The notes under the pieces: generated by a model | What the model was told of the DNA's origin: nothing | The model's database searches: none | The model's input: the letters and a program-made list of their open reading frames with translations, nothing else | Shown: positions 6,833 through 12,892 of the stretch, piece after piece | Numbering within the stretch: the first letter of the stretch is position 1 | How the letters are laid out: each line of letters begins with the position of its first letter | From: an uncultured Muribaculaceae bacterium | GTDB taxonomy: Bacteria; Bacteroidota; Bacteroidia; Bacteroidales; Muribaculaceae | Reading direction: 5' to 3' | NCBI GenBank assembly: GCA_910587185.1 | Contig: CAJULY010000032.1 | Location: 1-14,687 of the forward strand | Length of the DNA: 14,687 nt | Program-made: the position numbers and the translations under genes

Positions 6833-8140
6833 TTATTGAACAAAAAGACGGTTGTTTATTTTGAAAATGAAGAATAATACAAGCAGATAAATAATTTCAG
6901 AGCATAATGAAACTATACTCACAGTAAGGGCAACCGATATAACCGATGTGCATATCAAAAAGAATATGCATGAAGTAATACAAATGACATCTCGAAATAA
7001 TCGAGCCAAAAATAATTGCCATATATGACCATCTGAGATAAGTTCCGATTTATATACTCCAGTAAGACAACTCACAGAAGCAAGGCATAGTAGTGCAATT
7101 ATTACAGGGGTCAATCCGTCAAAACTTTGCCCATAAAATTTAGTTATGAACGGGGCTGCACAAATAAGAAACAGAGAGGTTGCAAAAGTACCTAAGAATG
7201 TTGCTTTAACTATGTTCCTAAACTTCTGGAAATGACGCGATTTATTGTTGTTATCTTTTGAAAGATGAGATAAAATGACATTGTGAAGAAGTGACGGTAT
7301 AAAAATTGCTACTACGTACCATTGCTGAGCCGCGGTATAAATTCCCAATTGGACCATAGATGAGAATTTGGCAATGATAAAAATTATTAAGAAATTTCCA
7401 AGATTTGCACTTATATCTTGCATTGCTACGGGAAAAGTGAAACGAAGTTCATCTTTTATATAGGATTTATAAATTTGGTTAGGCAGCGCTCGGACTTTGC
7501 TTCTAATGACAATCCCATTAATTATTGAATTAAATACTTGACTCAGAGCAAGAGCGGTTAATGCCCCATAAAGCCCCCAGAGCCATGCTCCTAAAGCACT
7601 GCTTGTTAACATTATCAATCCTGATAATATATTGTTTTTCCCAATTGCACGGAAATCACCAAAACCAGCTAAAATTCCATATTGAGTTGTTGCAATAGCC
7701 CTAAACACTACTATACCCCCCATAAATCTTAAAGAACTGTCAAATTCCTCATGATTAAGCAGTACAGCCAATGGGTGTGCTGAAATAAATATGGCTGTTG
7801 CGCAGAATAAACTTGAAAAAGTAGTGATGCTTAAAGCACTCCTTGACATTGATGCAAGAACAAATGGATTATTTTCTCTGTTCTCTGCAATAAATTTCGT
7901 TGAAGTAAAGTGTAATCCCAATGTTGCGAAAGTGGCAAATTGAAACATTGTGGATTTGATGAATCCATATTCTCCAAACTTACTACTTCCCAATATTATG
8001 GCCACCAATATGCCAGCAGCTAAAATAAGAGCATATCCTCCACCGCTACCAATAATGGCCCACAAGGAATCCTTTACAAATCTTGATTTATAAAATCTAT
8101 TTATTAAATTATGGTCAATGGGAAAATATTTCATTATCAA
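6833..8140 (-). CDS. wzx: Wzx-type polysaccharide flippase (MATE/MOP superfamily)
   Basis: A 435-aa membrane protein with about twelve hydrophobic segments, matching the polysaccharide transporter family of the MOP superfamily. It would flip the undecaprenyl-diphosphate-linked repeat unit to the periplasm for Wzy. The N-terminal part is typical: KDSLWAIIGSGGGYALILAA (23-42) forms helix 1, followed by GSSKFGEYGFIKSTMFQFAT (51-70), resembling the G-x-x-x-(F/Y)G-x-(Y/F) signature of Wzx proteins. The first codons MIMKY give two possible ATG starts (8140 and 8134); the upstream one is used here. It stands 47 nt after the UDP-sugar dehydrogenase and 6 nt before wzy. It is AT-rich, unlike the dehydrogenase, so a composition boundary lies just upstream. 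Confidence 0.92.
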   Translation of the reverse strand: MIMKYFPIDHNLINRFYKSRFVKDSLWAIIGSGGGYALILAAGILVAIILGSSKFGEYGFIKSTMFQFATFATLGLHFTSTKFIAENRENNPFVLASMSRSALSITTFSSLFCATAIFISAHPLAVLLNHEEFDSSLRFMGGIVVFRAIATTQYGILAGFGDFRAIGKNNILSGLIMLTSSALGAWLWGLYGALTALALSQVFNSIINGIVIRSKVRALPNQIYKSYIKDELRFTFPVAMQDISANLGNFLIIFIIAKFSSMVQLGIYTAAQQWYVVAIFIPSLLHNVILSHLSKDNNNKSRHFQKFRNIVKATFLGTFATSLFLICAAPFITKFYGQSFDGLTPVIIALLCLASVSCLTGVYKSELISDGHIWQLFLARLFRDVICITSCIFFLICTSVISVALTVSIVSLCSEIIYLLVLFFIFKINNRLFVQ

Positions 8141-8187
8141 TTTAGAAACAAGGGGGGATCTTCCACTTCAGGCATCACATCCCGTTT

Positions 8188-9507
8188 TTAGTCTCTTTTG
8201 AAAATGTCGCGGGTGTAAACTTTCGATGTAATATCATCCAAGCACTTGTCGTAGCGGTTGGCGATGATGGCTTGTGACTCTGATTTGAATCGGTCCAGAT
8301 CGTTGACAACGAGGCTACCGAAGAAAGTTGTGCCATCTTCAAGTGTCGGTTCATAGATGATGACTTTTGCCCCTTTGGCCTTGATGCGCTTCATAACGCC
8401 CTGAATGGAAGACTGGCGGAAGTTATCGCTGTTGGATTTCATCGTGAGACGATAGACGCCGATGACACATTCCTGTTCGGGTGCTTTGCCGTAGCTGTTA
8501 GCTGATGAATAATCATAATAACCGGCCATTTTCAGTACTTGGTCGGCGATGAAGTCTTTGCGGGTGCGGTTGCTTTCTACGATGGCGCTCATCATGTTCT
8601 GGGGCACGTCGGAATAATTTGCGAGAAGCTGCTTGGTGTCCTTAGGCAGACAATAACCTCCGTAACCGAACGAAGGGTTGTTGTAGTGGCTCCCGATGCG
8701 CGGGTCAAGTCCGATACCTTCTATGATTGCGCGTGAATCAAGTCCTTTGACTTCGGCGTATGTGTCAAGTTCGTTGAAGTAGCTGACGCGGAGGGCAAGG
8801 TATGTGTTCGCAAAAAGCTTGACTGCCTCGGCTTCTTTCATGCCCATGTACAATGTAGGAATATCTTCCTTGATTGCTCCCTGATGCAACAGATGAGCGA
8901 AAGTATGTGCAGCTTTATTCAACTGTTCAATATCAGTCACAGCAAGTATTGCGGCATTCTCTTCTGCGAATTCAGGTCTATTGATGATCTTCGGCAGACC
9001 GGCAATTATACGCGAAGGATAGAGGTTGTCATAAAGAGCTTTGCTTTCACGCAGGAACTCAGGGAAGAAAAGCAGATTAAACTGTTTGACACCCTGAGCG
9101 GCATATTTTACATAGAGACTACGGCAATATCCGACAGGAATGGTCGATTTTATGACCATCACGGCATCGGGATTGACGCTAAGAACAAGATCTATTACAT
9201 CTTCTATGCAATGGGTGTCGAAGAAATTCTTTACCGGGTCGTAATTTGTAGGAGCAGCAATCACAACGAAGTCGGCGTCACGATATGCCGAAGCACCGTC
9301 AAGTGTCGCTGTCAGATCAAGATCCTTTTCGGCAAGATAATTCTCTATATAATCGTCCTGAATGGGCGACATGCGTTTATTGATCAGATCAACTTTTTCG
9401 GGAATCACATCAACTGCCGTGACGTGATTGTGTTGAGCTAAAAGAGTTGCGATTGATAGACCGACATATCCTGTGCCGGCAACAGCTATATTATATTTCT
9501 TTTCCAT
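8188..9507 (-). CDS. ugd: UDP-sugar 6-dehydrogenase (UDP-glucose 6-dehydrogenase-like)
   Basis: A member of the UDP-glucose/GDP-mannose dehydrogenase family, which oxidises a UDP-hexose twice at C6 with NAD+ to a UDP-uronic acid in the cytoplasm. The Rossmann motif GTGYVG (11-16) is preceded by a beta strand. LFFPEFLRES (146-155) and GYGGYCLPKDTKQL (281-294, catalytic Cys286) are the substrate and catalytic motifs. The central helix GMKEAEAVKLFANTYLALRV (222-241) and C-terminal VYRLTMKSNSDNFRQSSI (370-387) are also family features. The start is placed at ATG 9507 (439 aa), directly before the Rossmann strand. The frame extends upstream to a TTG at 9549, but those 14 residues are not family-like. 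Substrate could be UDP-Glc, UDP-Gal or a HexNAc; sequence alone does not decide. It is less AT-rich than the genes downstream. Confidence 0.93.
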   Translation of the reverse strand: MEKKYNIAVAGTGYVGLSIATLLAQHNHVTAVDVIPEKVDLINKRMSPIQDDYIENYLAEKDLDLTATLDGASAYRDADFVVIAAPTNYDPVKNFFDTHCIEDVIDLVLSVNPDAVMVIKSTIPVGYCRSLYVKYAAQGVKQFNLLFFPEFLRESKALYDNLYPSRIIAGLPKIINRPEFAEENAAILAVTDIEQLNKAAHTFAHLLHQGAIKEDIPTLYMGMKEAEAVKLFANTYLALRVSYFNELDTYAEVKGLDSRAIIEGIGLDPRIGSHYNNPSFGYGGYCLPKDTKQLLANYSDVPQNMMSAIVESNRTRKDFIADQVLKMAGYYDYSSANSYGKAPEQECVIGVYRLTMKSNSDNFRQSSIQGVMKRIKAKGAKVIIYEPTLEDGTTFFGSLVVNDLDRFKSESQAIIANRYDKCLDDITSKVYTRDIFKRD

Positions 9508-9809
9508 AGATTTTGGATTCGATGCATTTGGATTATGCAACAGGTTCAATTATGGGTCACAAAGTCAATTTCTGGATTTGTCCAATTTTCCTTCGGAGAG
9601 AAAATTGACGGAGGTGGAGAGGTCGCGGTTGAGGGCGAGGTGAGTTTTGGGGATCCGGGCCGGTGTAGTTGTCGAGGTAGTGTCGGATGATATAGAGGAG
9701 CCGCCGTTTGAAGTCAGTCTGGTTGCAACCCTTGAAGGCGAAGAGGTCGGTCTCGTGCAGATGGTTGCACGACTGATGATGTAAGCGGACGGGGATGTCG
9801 GAGTGGGGT
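9508..9809 (-). pseudogene. Gene-poor stretch with a coding-like reading frame lacking a start (possible gene remnant)
   Basis: This 302-bp gap separates upxY from the dehydrogenase, and no intact gene is convincing in it. On the minus strand one frame (about 9806 to 9560, ending in TGA) lacks an ATG but has protein-like stretches, including LHETDLFAFKGCNQTDFKRR and LLYIIRHYLDNYTG. Around 9648 the composition turns proline-rich, and a second frame then looks more plausible, with NRDLSTSVNFLSEGKLDKSR. That pattern would fit a frameshifted, start-less remnant. I do not recognise the family. Many UpxY loci carry an upxZ gene here, but these residues do not resemble UpxZ as I recall it. The stretch is GC-richer than the operon downstream. 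It may equally be noncoding. Confidence 0.25.
9583..9607. repeat. Hairpin-forming inverted repeat in the upxY-ugd gap
   Basis: CAATTTTC at 9583-9590 pairs perfectly with GAAAATTG at 9600-9607 around a 9-base loop. Read on the minus strand, the stem extends to 10 pairs with one bulged base (GTCAATTTTC with GAAAATTGGAC). No T-run follows on either strand, so a simple intrinsic terminator is unlikely. A role as an attenuator or RNA-processing site is possible but unsupported. Confidence 0.4.
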
Positions 9810-10361
9810 TTAGAGGAGCTGGAGGTAGTCGGGGGAGGCTACTTCGATGATGAGGCCGAGGAGGCCGGGGATTTCGAGAAGGATGCGTTTTTTTGCGGAG
9901 CCTCGGACGCTGACAAGATGGCCTTCGTAGCCGTCCATCGGCCCGGGGCATACGAGCCGCACGCTACGGCCGTACATCTGCGGGGTTATCTCGGAAAGTG
10001 CCACGTAATTAGGCTGCTGCATGAGGCTGACGGCCGTGATGAAGCGGTGCATGTCGGCCGAACGCACGGTCATCGGCTCGCAATAGGAGCCGCCTTTGAT
10101 GAAACGATATTGGAGCGTGTCGGTCCGGGCGACAACAGGATCGAGTCTGTCGCGAGTAGTGAACACAAAAAGCAGGTCGCGGATAAAGGGGATTTCCTCG
10201 CGGACGCGACGGCCGCTACGCACGGAGATTTGAGTCTTCATGGGGGTGAAGACCTGAAATCCGTCGGCAGCGAGTTGTTTGTAGGCGGGATTTTTTGCGT
10301 TGGCCCTCTTGAGGTCACGCATGGCAAACCATTGGGACTGTTGTTCCGTTATGGCATCCAT
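9810..10361 (-). CDS. upxY: UpxY-family transcription antitermination protein (NusG paralog)
   Basis: A 183-aa specialised NusG paralog, first gene of the left operon. UpxY proteins in Bacteroides bind RNA polymerase in the leader of their own capsule operon and stop premature termination there. The NGN domain spans about residues 9-115: QWFAMRDLKRANAKNPAYKQ (10-29) matches the NusG N-terminal strand and helix, and FTPMKTQISVRSGRRVREEI (38-57) with PFIRDLLFVFTT (58-69) corresponds to the P-L-x-P-G-Y-x-F region of NusG-type proteins. A KOW-like C-terminal part follows (about 130-180, RLVCPGPMDGYEGHLVSVRG). The length fits UpxY (about 170-190 aa). The ATG at 10361 lies about 215 nt downstream of a Bacteroidetes promoter. 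No upxZ, the usual partner that inhibits heterologous UpxY proteins, is recognised after it. Confidence 0.9.
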   Translation of the reverse strand: MDAITEQQSQWFAMRDLKRANAKNPAYKQLAADGFQVFTPMKTQISVRSGRRVREEIPFIRDLLFVFTTRDRLDPVVARTDTLQYRFIKGGSYCEPMTVRSADMHRFITAVSLMQQPNYVALSEITPQMYGRSVRLVCPGPMDGYEGHLVSVRGSAKKRILLEIPGLLGLIIEVASPDYLQLL

Positions 10362-10583
10362 TTTTCAACCGTTTGATCCAAGTGTGATTTTTGCGACAGG
10401 TATATGCTCTCTATTCCTGCTTTTGGTGGTAAGTGTGTGCCATTCAAGCAGTTGCGCCGCGTTTTGTTAAAGTTGCATGATCTGACAAGCCGGTTTGTAA
10501 AGCTTTCAAAATCGATTGCACTGATGAGTGTAACGTCATAAATCCTATAAAGGTCAACCTGTCACACTCTGTTTCTTCGGCTG
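10362..10583 (-). promoter_or_regulatory. Untranslated leader of the upxY operon
   Basis: About 215-220 nt lie between the predicted transcription start (near 10577) and the upxY ATG. In B. fragilis the leader of each capsule operon is where its own UpxY acts. I see no strong terminator hairpin with a T-run inside it; the small palindrome AAAGCTTT near 10499-10506 is too short to count. The leader role is inferred from position and the family. Confidence 0.5.
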
Positions 10584-10591
10584 CAAAGTTA
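10584..10591 (-). promoter_or_regulatory. Bacteroidetes-type promoter (-7 box) for the capsule operon
   Basis: On the minus strand the sequence reads TGTAACTTTGCAG, containing TAACTTTG, an exact match to the Bacteroidetes -7 consensus TAnnTTTG. About 21 nt upstream (near 10613-10617) lies ATTGC, an imperfect match to the -33 TTTG element. It points toward upxY, with transcription starting near 10577. It lies downstream of the terminator at 10664-10690, which isolates it from the preceding unit. I found no convincing long inverted repeats flanking it, so phase inversion is not supported. Confidence 0.75.
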
Positions 10592-10663
10592 CAAAAAATA
10601 TTGTAAACCCCAGCAATGACCGCAATAATTTTTATTTCAGTCGCCGAGAGGGATAAAACAAGA

Positions 10664-10690
10664 GCAGTCGGCTCATTGCGAGCTGACTGC
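10664..10690 (-). terminator. Rho-independent terminator upstream of the upxY promoter
   Basis: GCAGTCGGCTC (10664-10674) and GAGCTGACTGC (10680-10690) form an 11-bp stem with one G-U type pair around a 5-base loop. Read on the minus strand, the stem is followed by TCTTGTTTTATCC, a T-rich tail. It would stop transcription coming from the macro-domain-like gene before the capsule promoter. Confidence 0.8.
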
Positions 10691-10936
10691 TTGGTTGGTG
10701 GCCCTTCGAGGTCCTGAACCTTGAATTTCCTGATCTTGGTTAAGAGGCTAACACAGCTTATATTTGAAGGACTGCCTTCCTGCAAATGGAACCAGTCCTA
10801 AATTAAAAAATTCCTCCAATGCATAGCGTTCTGAAATTGATTATATCTAACTCTGCATGCTGACTACTTCTGATCTCAAGGCAATGAAGCGCGGCATGCG
10901 GGAATATCTTGATGGCGAAGCAAAGAGAAACGATCG
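10691..10936. other. Intergenic stretch without a convincing gene
   Basis: About 245 bp between the terminator and the macro-domain-like gene. The only item with protein character is a 27-codon plus-strand frame at 10857-10940, which ends convergently over the stop of the minus-strand gene. Other frames give low-complexity or stop-rich translations. No tRNA cloverleaf, CRISPR repeats or insertion-sequence ends were seen. Confidence 0.5.
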
Positions 10937-11350
10937 TTAAGATTGACGCGTAGCCTTCTTTTCTCGGTTGGCAAGAATTATTTTGACGAACGATTCCGGC
11001 AGGCACACATTATACATGTCAACCGCCCGATCAAAAAGGGGCGCTATCTCCTCGTCTGTGAATCCGGCGATTCCACATCCGATCCGCGTCACAAGGAATG
11101 TCGTCTGATCCCATTCCTCTGCCAGTTCAAAAAACTGATCCACATACGGTTTTATGGTTTCTACGCCGCCCTGCATTGTAGGGATTGCGTATGACTGCCC
11201 CTGCAGTCCGACTCCCTGTCCCATAACTGCTCCGAAATGTTTATATGCTGTCAGGGCCGCGCCGCCTGCATGATTACCGGCAAGATTGCTTCCGAAAACA
11301 AAAATTTCATCTTTGTCAAGATGAGTTACAAATTCAGGTGTATATCTCAT
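10937..11350 (-). CDS. Macro-domain-like protein of the A1S_2505 phage non-structural family
   Basis: A 137-aa soluble protein matching, from memory, the family named A1S_2505 phage non-structural protein, a divergent macro-like fold expected to bind ADP-ribose or a related nucleotide. Landmarks are EIFVFGSNLAGNHAGGAA (15-32), with the glycine/asparagine loop, then GVGLQGQSYAIPTMQGG (46-62), and TFLVTRIGCGIAGFTDEEIA (84-103), with the G-C-G-I-A-G-F loop. The length is complete for the family. No signal peptide or membrane segment is seen. It stands alone between two polysaccharide operons: a terminator lies upstream (11456-11485) and another downstream (10664-10690). It is therefore probably its own transcription unit, although no clear -7 box was found before it. 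Homologs occur in phages and bacterial chromosomes; the biological role is unknown, and a link to capsule synthesis is not implied. Confidence 0.82.
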   Translation of the reverse strand: MRYTPEFVTHLDKDEIFVFGSNLAGNHAGGAALTAYKHFGAVMGQGVGLQGQSYAIPTMQGGVETIKPYVDQFFELAEEWDQTTFLVTRIGCGIAGFTDEEIAPLFDRAVDMYNVCLPESFVKIILANREKKATRQS

Positions 11351-11455
11351 TATCTTTTAGTCTTATCAGGTTGGACTTCGATGTAAAAACGCAGCTGCTA
11401 CCGAATTTGTTGCGTCAGATCTGAGTAAAAACTCCCTCCAGAAAGACAAAACAAA

Positions 11456-11485
11456 TCCGGTCAACCTGCGATGAGGCTGACCGGA
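11456..11485 (-). terminator. Intrinsic terminator after the WbuC operon
   Basis: TCCGGTCA (11456-11463) pairs perfectly with TGACCGGA (11478-11485), with extra CCT/AGG pairing inside the loop. On the minus strand the stem is followed by TTTGTTTTGTCTTTC, a good T-tract, so it ends the upstream polysaccharide operon about 45 nt after the wbuC stop. On the plus strand it is followed by CTTTTAATTATT, so it may act in both directions. Confidence 0.85.
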
Positions 11486-11528
11486 CTTTTAATTATTGAA
11501 TCTTTAAACTATTCCCTCGCGGAAATTC

Positions 11529-11915
11529 TTAATAGAGGATGTCTTCCGGATCGAGGGGCTTGTAGGGGCCTTCTTTGACTTCGAAGATGGCGGAGGGTTC
11601 GATGACTTCGACCGTATGCCACTGTCCGGCCGGAATATTCACCCCGTAATTACCGTCGAGGGGATCGAGAAGGAAACGGTCGGTCTGTTCGCCCAATGAG
11701 TTATAGAAGACAACGAACATCTTTCCCCGCAGAAGAATGTATGTCTCGGCCGTGTGGGGGTGCCGGTGCACAGGAAGAGGTGAGCCGGGCAAAAGGACGT
11801 TGATGAGTCTCTGGCACGGGGAGTCAAGCGACTCATGGATGTTATGGTTCATTCGCAGGCGGGGTGAAGTTTCGGCCCGCTCGGTTATCTCGTCAAGCAG
11901 TCTGTTGTCAATCAT
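11529..11915 (-). CDS. wbuC: WbuC-family cupin metalloprotein
   Basis: A 128-aa single-domain cupin. WbuC proteins are encoded at the ends of many O-antigen and capsule clusters, often beside L-FucNAc synthesis genes; their reaction is not established. The first cupin motif is complete: PLPVHRHPHTAETYILLRG (47-64, with His50, His52, Glu57 and Gly64). The second is NIPAGQWHTVEV (93-104, with His100), giving a 3-His/1-Glu metal site. The N-terminal RMNHNIHESLDSPCQRLIN (21-39) and the C-terminal KEGPYKPLDPEDILY (114-128) also fit the family as I recall it. The ATG overlaps the stop of the upstream transferase by four bases (ATGA), so translation is coupled. It is the last gene of this operon before the terminator. 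The length is slightly below the 130-150 aa of enterobacterial WbuC. Confidence 0.88.
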   Translation of the reverse strand: MIDNRLLDEITERAETSPRLRMNHNIHESLDSPCQRLINVLLPGSPLPVHRHPHTAETYILLRGKMFVVFYNSLGEQTDRFLLDPLDGNYGVNIPAGQWHTVEVIEPSAIFEVKEGPYKPLDPEDILY

Positions 11916-12880
11916 GATGCTTTTGATTTTAGATATTCTTCGTGAAGATGATATTTTTTGCGCATGAACGCAACGTATGCCGCGGATAGAAGAACAATTA
12001 CAAGTCCGAGATAAAGATAGTGGTTGATCGGAATGAAAATCAGTCCGGCCGAAACTGCGAGCTGCACAAGCATATAGCCGGCCGACACTTTCAGATGCGA
12101 CACCTTCAGTTCGTTGGCCATAAGCTGATAGGCATGTTTGCGGTGTGCTTCTCCGAGATTCTCATGAAGCATGATTCGGTGGACAATAGTCAATACGGCA
12201 TCGACACCATAGACAGCGAGAAAGACGATATATGAGAAATCACGGGTCTGGAGCATCAGAAGCCCAAGAGCGAAGACAACGATGAACGCCATGCTTATTG
12301 AACCGACATCGCCCGCGAAGCACTTGGCCTTCTTACGGAAATTGAAGAAAAGGAAAACCAGAATGCTCAGGGTTATGACGACGAGAAACGGCATCTCTAT
12401 GAAGCCGACCGATTCATTGAGATAGAGAAGCGGAAGCATCACGGCGAGAGAATAAGCCCCGGTGATTCCGTTGATACCGTCCATGAAATTATAGGCATTG
12501 GTGATTCCCACGCAGACAATCAGCGCGATGCAGACGATCCACCAGTCGTTCCAGTTGAGTATGCCGAACTGATAGAACATCAGGAACATGGCCGCGAACT
12601 GCACGACGAGTCTCACGCTGTCGGGGAGGGAATGAACGTCATCGACGAAACTGACAATCCCGACAAGCGTCAGGCCTGTCAGGAACCACGGATAAGTCAC
12701 CCCGAAAAATGCCGCATAGCCCCATGCGCCGAAGAGAAAGACAACTCCACCGCCGCGAAGCGTTATCGAAGTATGGCTCGAACGCATGTTGGGGCGATCG
12801 ATTATATTGAACCTGTCGGCAATTTTAAAGTATAACAACTCCGCCGCCATCAGAATGGCAGCGATCACAATATAAATCAT
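11912..12880 (-). CDS. WecA/WbpL-like polyprenyl-phosphate HexNAc-1-phosphate transferase
   Basis: A 322-aa polytopic membrane enzyme of the MraY/WecA family (PF00953). It would load a HexNAc-1-phosphate, such as GlcNAc, QuiNAc or FucNAc, from its UDP-sugar onto undecaprenyl phosphate to start a polysaccharide. About ten transmembrane segments are visible. Conserved loops are IIDRPNMRSSHT (26-37) with RGGGVVF (42-48), FVDDVHSLPD (78-87, metal-binding Asp80/Asp81), TNAYNFMDGINGI (127-139), CFAGDVGSISMAF (187-199, Asp191) and HRIMLHENLGEAHRKHAYQ (234-252, the HIHH-like loop). The protein is WbpL-like in size. The epimerase/reductase stop is 12 nt upstream, matching the common pairing of a WbpV/WbpK-type reductase with a WbpL-type transferase. 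This is a second initiating enzyme beside the PglC-like one at the far left, so it serves a separate polymer. Confidence 0.92.
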   Translation of the reverse strand: MIYIVIAAILMAAELLYFKIADRFNIIDRPNMRSSHTSITLRGGGVVFLFGAWGYAAFFGVTYPWFLTGLTLVGIVSFVDDVHSLPDSVRLVVQFAAMFLMFYQFGILNWNDWWIVCIALIVCVGITNAYNFMDGINGITGAYSLAVMLPLLYLNESVGFIEMPFLVVITLSILVFLFFNFRKKAKCFAGDVGSISMAFIVVFALGLLMLQTRDFSYIVFLAVYGVDAVLTIVHRIMLHENLGEAHRKHAYQLMANELKVSHLKVSAGYMLVQLAVSAGLIFIPINHYLYLGLVIVLLSAAYVAFMRKKYHLHEEYLKSKAS

Positions 12881-12892
12881 AAATGAAAAGAT

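Noticed and set aside
8884..9441. 185-codon plus-strand frame inside ugd
   Set aside because: Antisense shadow of a clear dehydrogenase; cysteine- and isoleucine-rich with no domain signature.
9508..9549. Upstream extension of ugd to a TTG start (14 extra residues)
   Set aside because: The ATG at 9507 sits directly before the Rossmann strand, as in family members; the extension starts with a rare codon and lacks family-like sequence.
9560..9567. Possible -7 box TGACTTTG on the minus strand before ugd
   Set aside because: It misses the conserved A of TAnnTTTG, and no TTTG lies at the -33 distance.
9565..9951. 128-codon minus-strand frame overlapping the 3' half of upxY
   Set aside because: The first half is arginine/proline-rich and out of frame with the well-supported upxY, typical of a shadow frame in GC-rich DNA; only its last 30 codons were considered, in the remnant entry.
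10444..10785. 113-codon minus-strand frame ahead of upxY
   Set aside because: It runs through the terminator (10664-10690) and the -7 promoter (10584-10591), and shows no recognisable domain.
10400..10800. Invertible capsule promoter
   Set aside because: No long inverted repeats flanking the -7 box could be found by eye, and no serine invertase gene is present in the window.
10803..11006. 67-codon minus-strand frame over the 3' end of the macro-like gene
   Set aside because: It overlaps a well-supported gene in another frame and has no family features.
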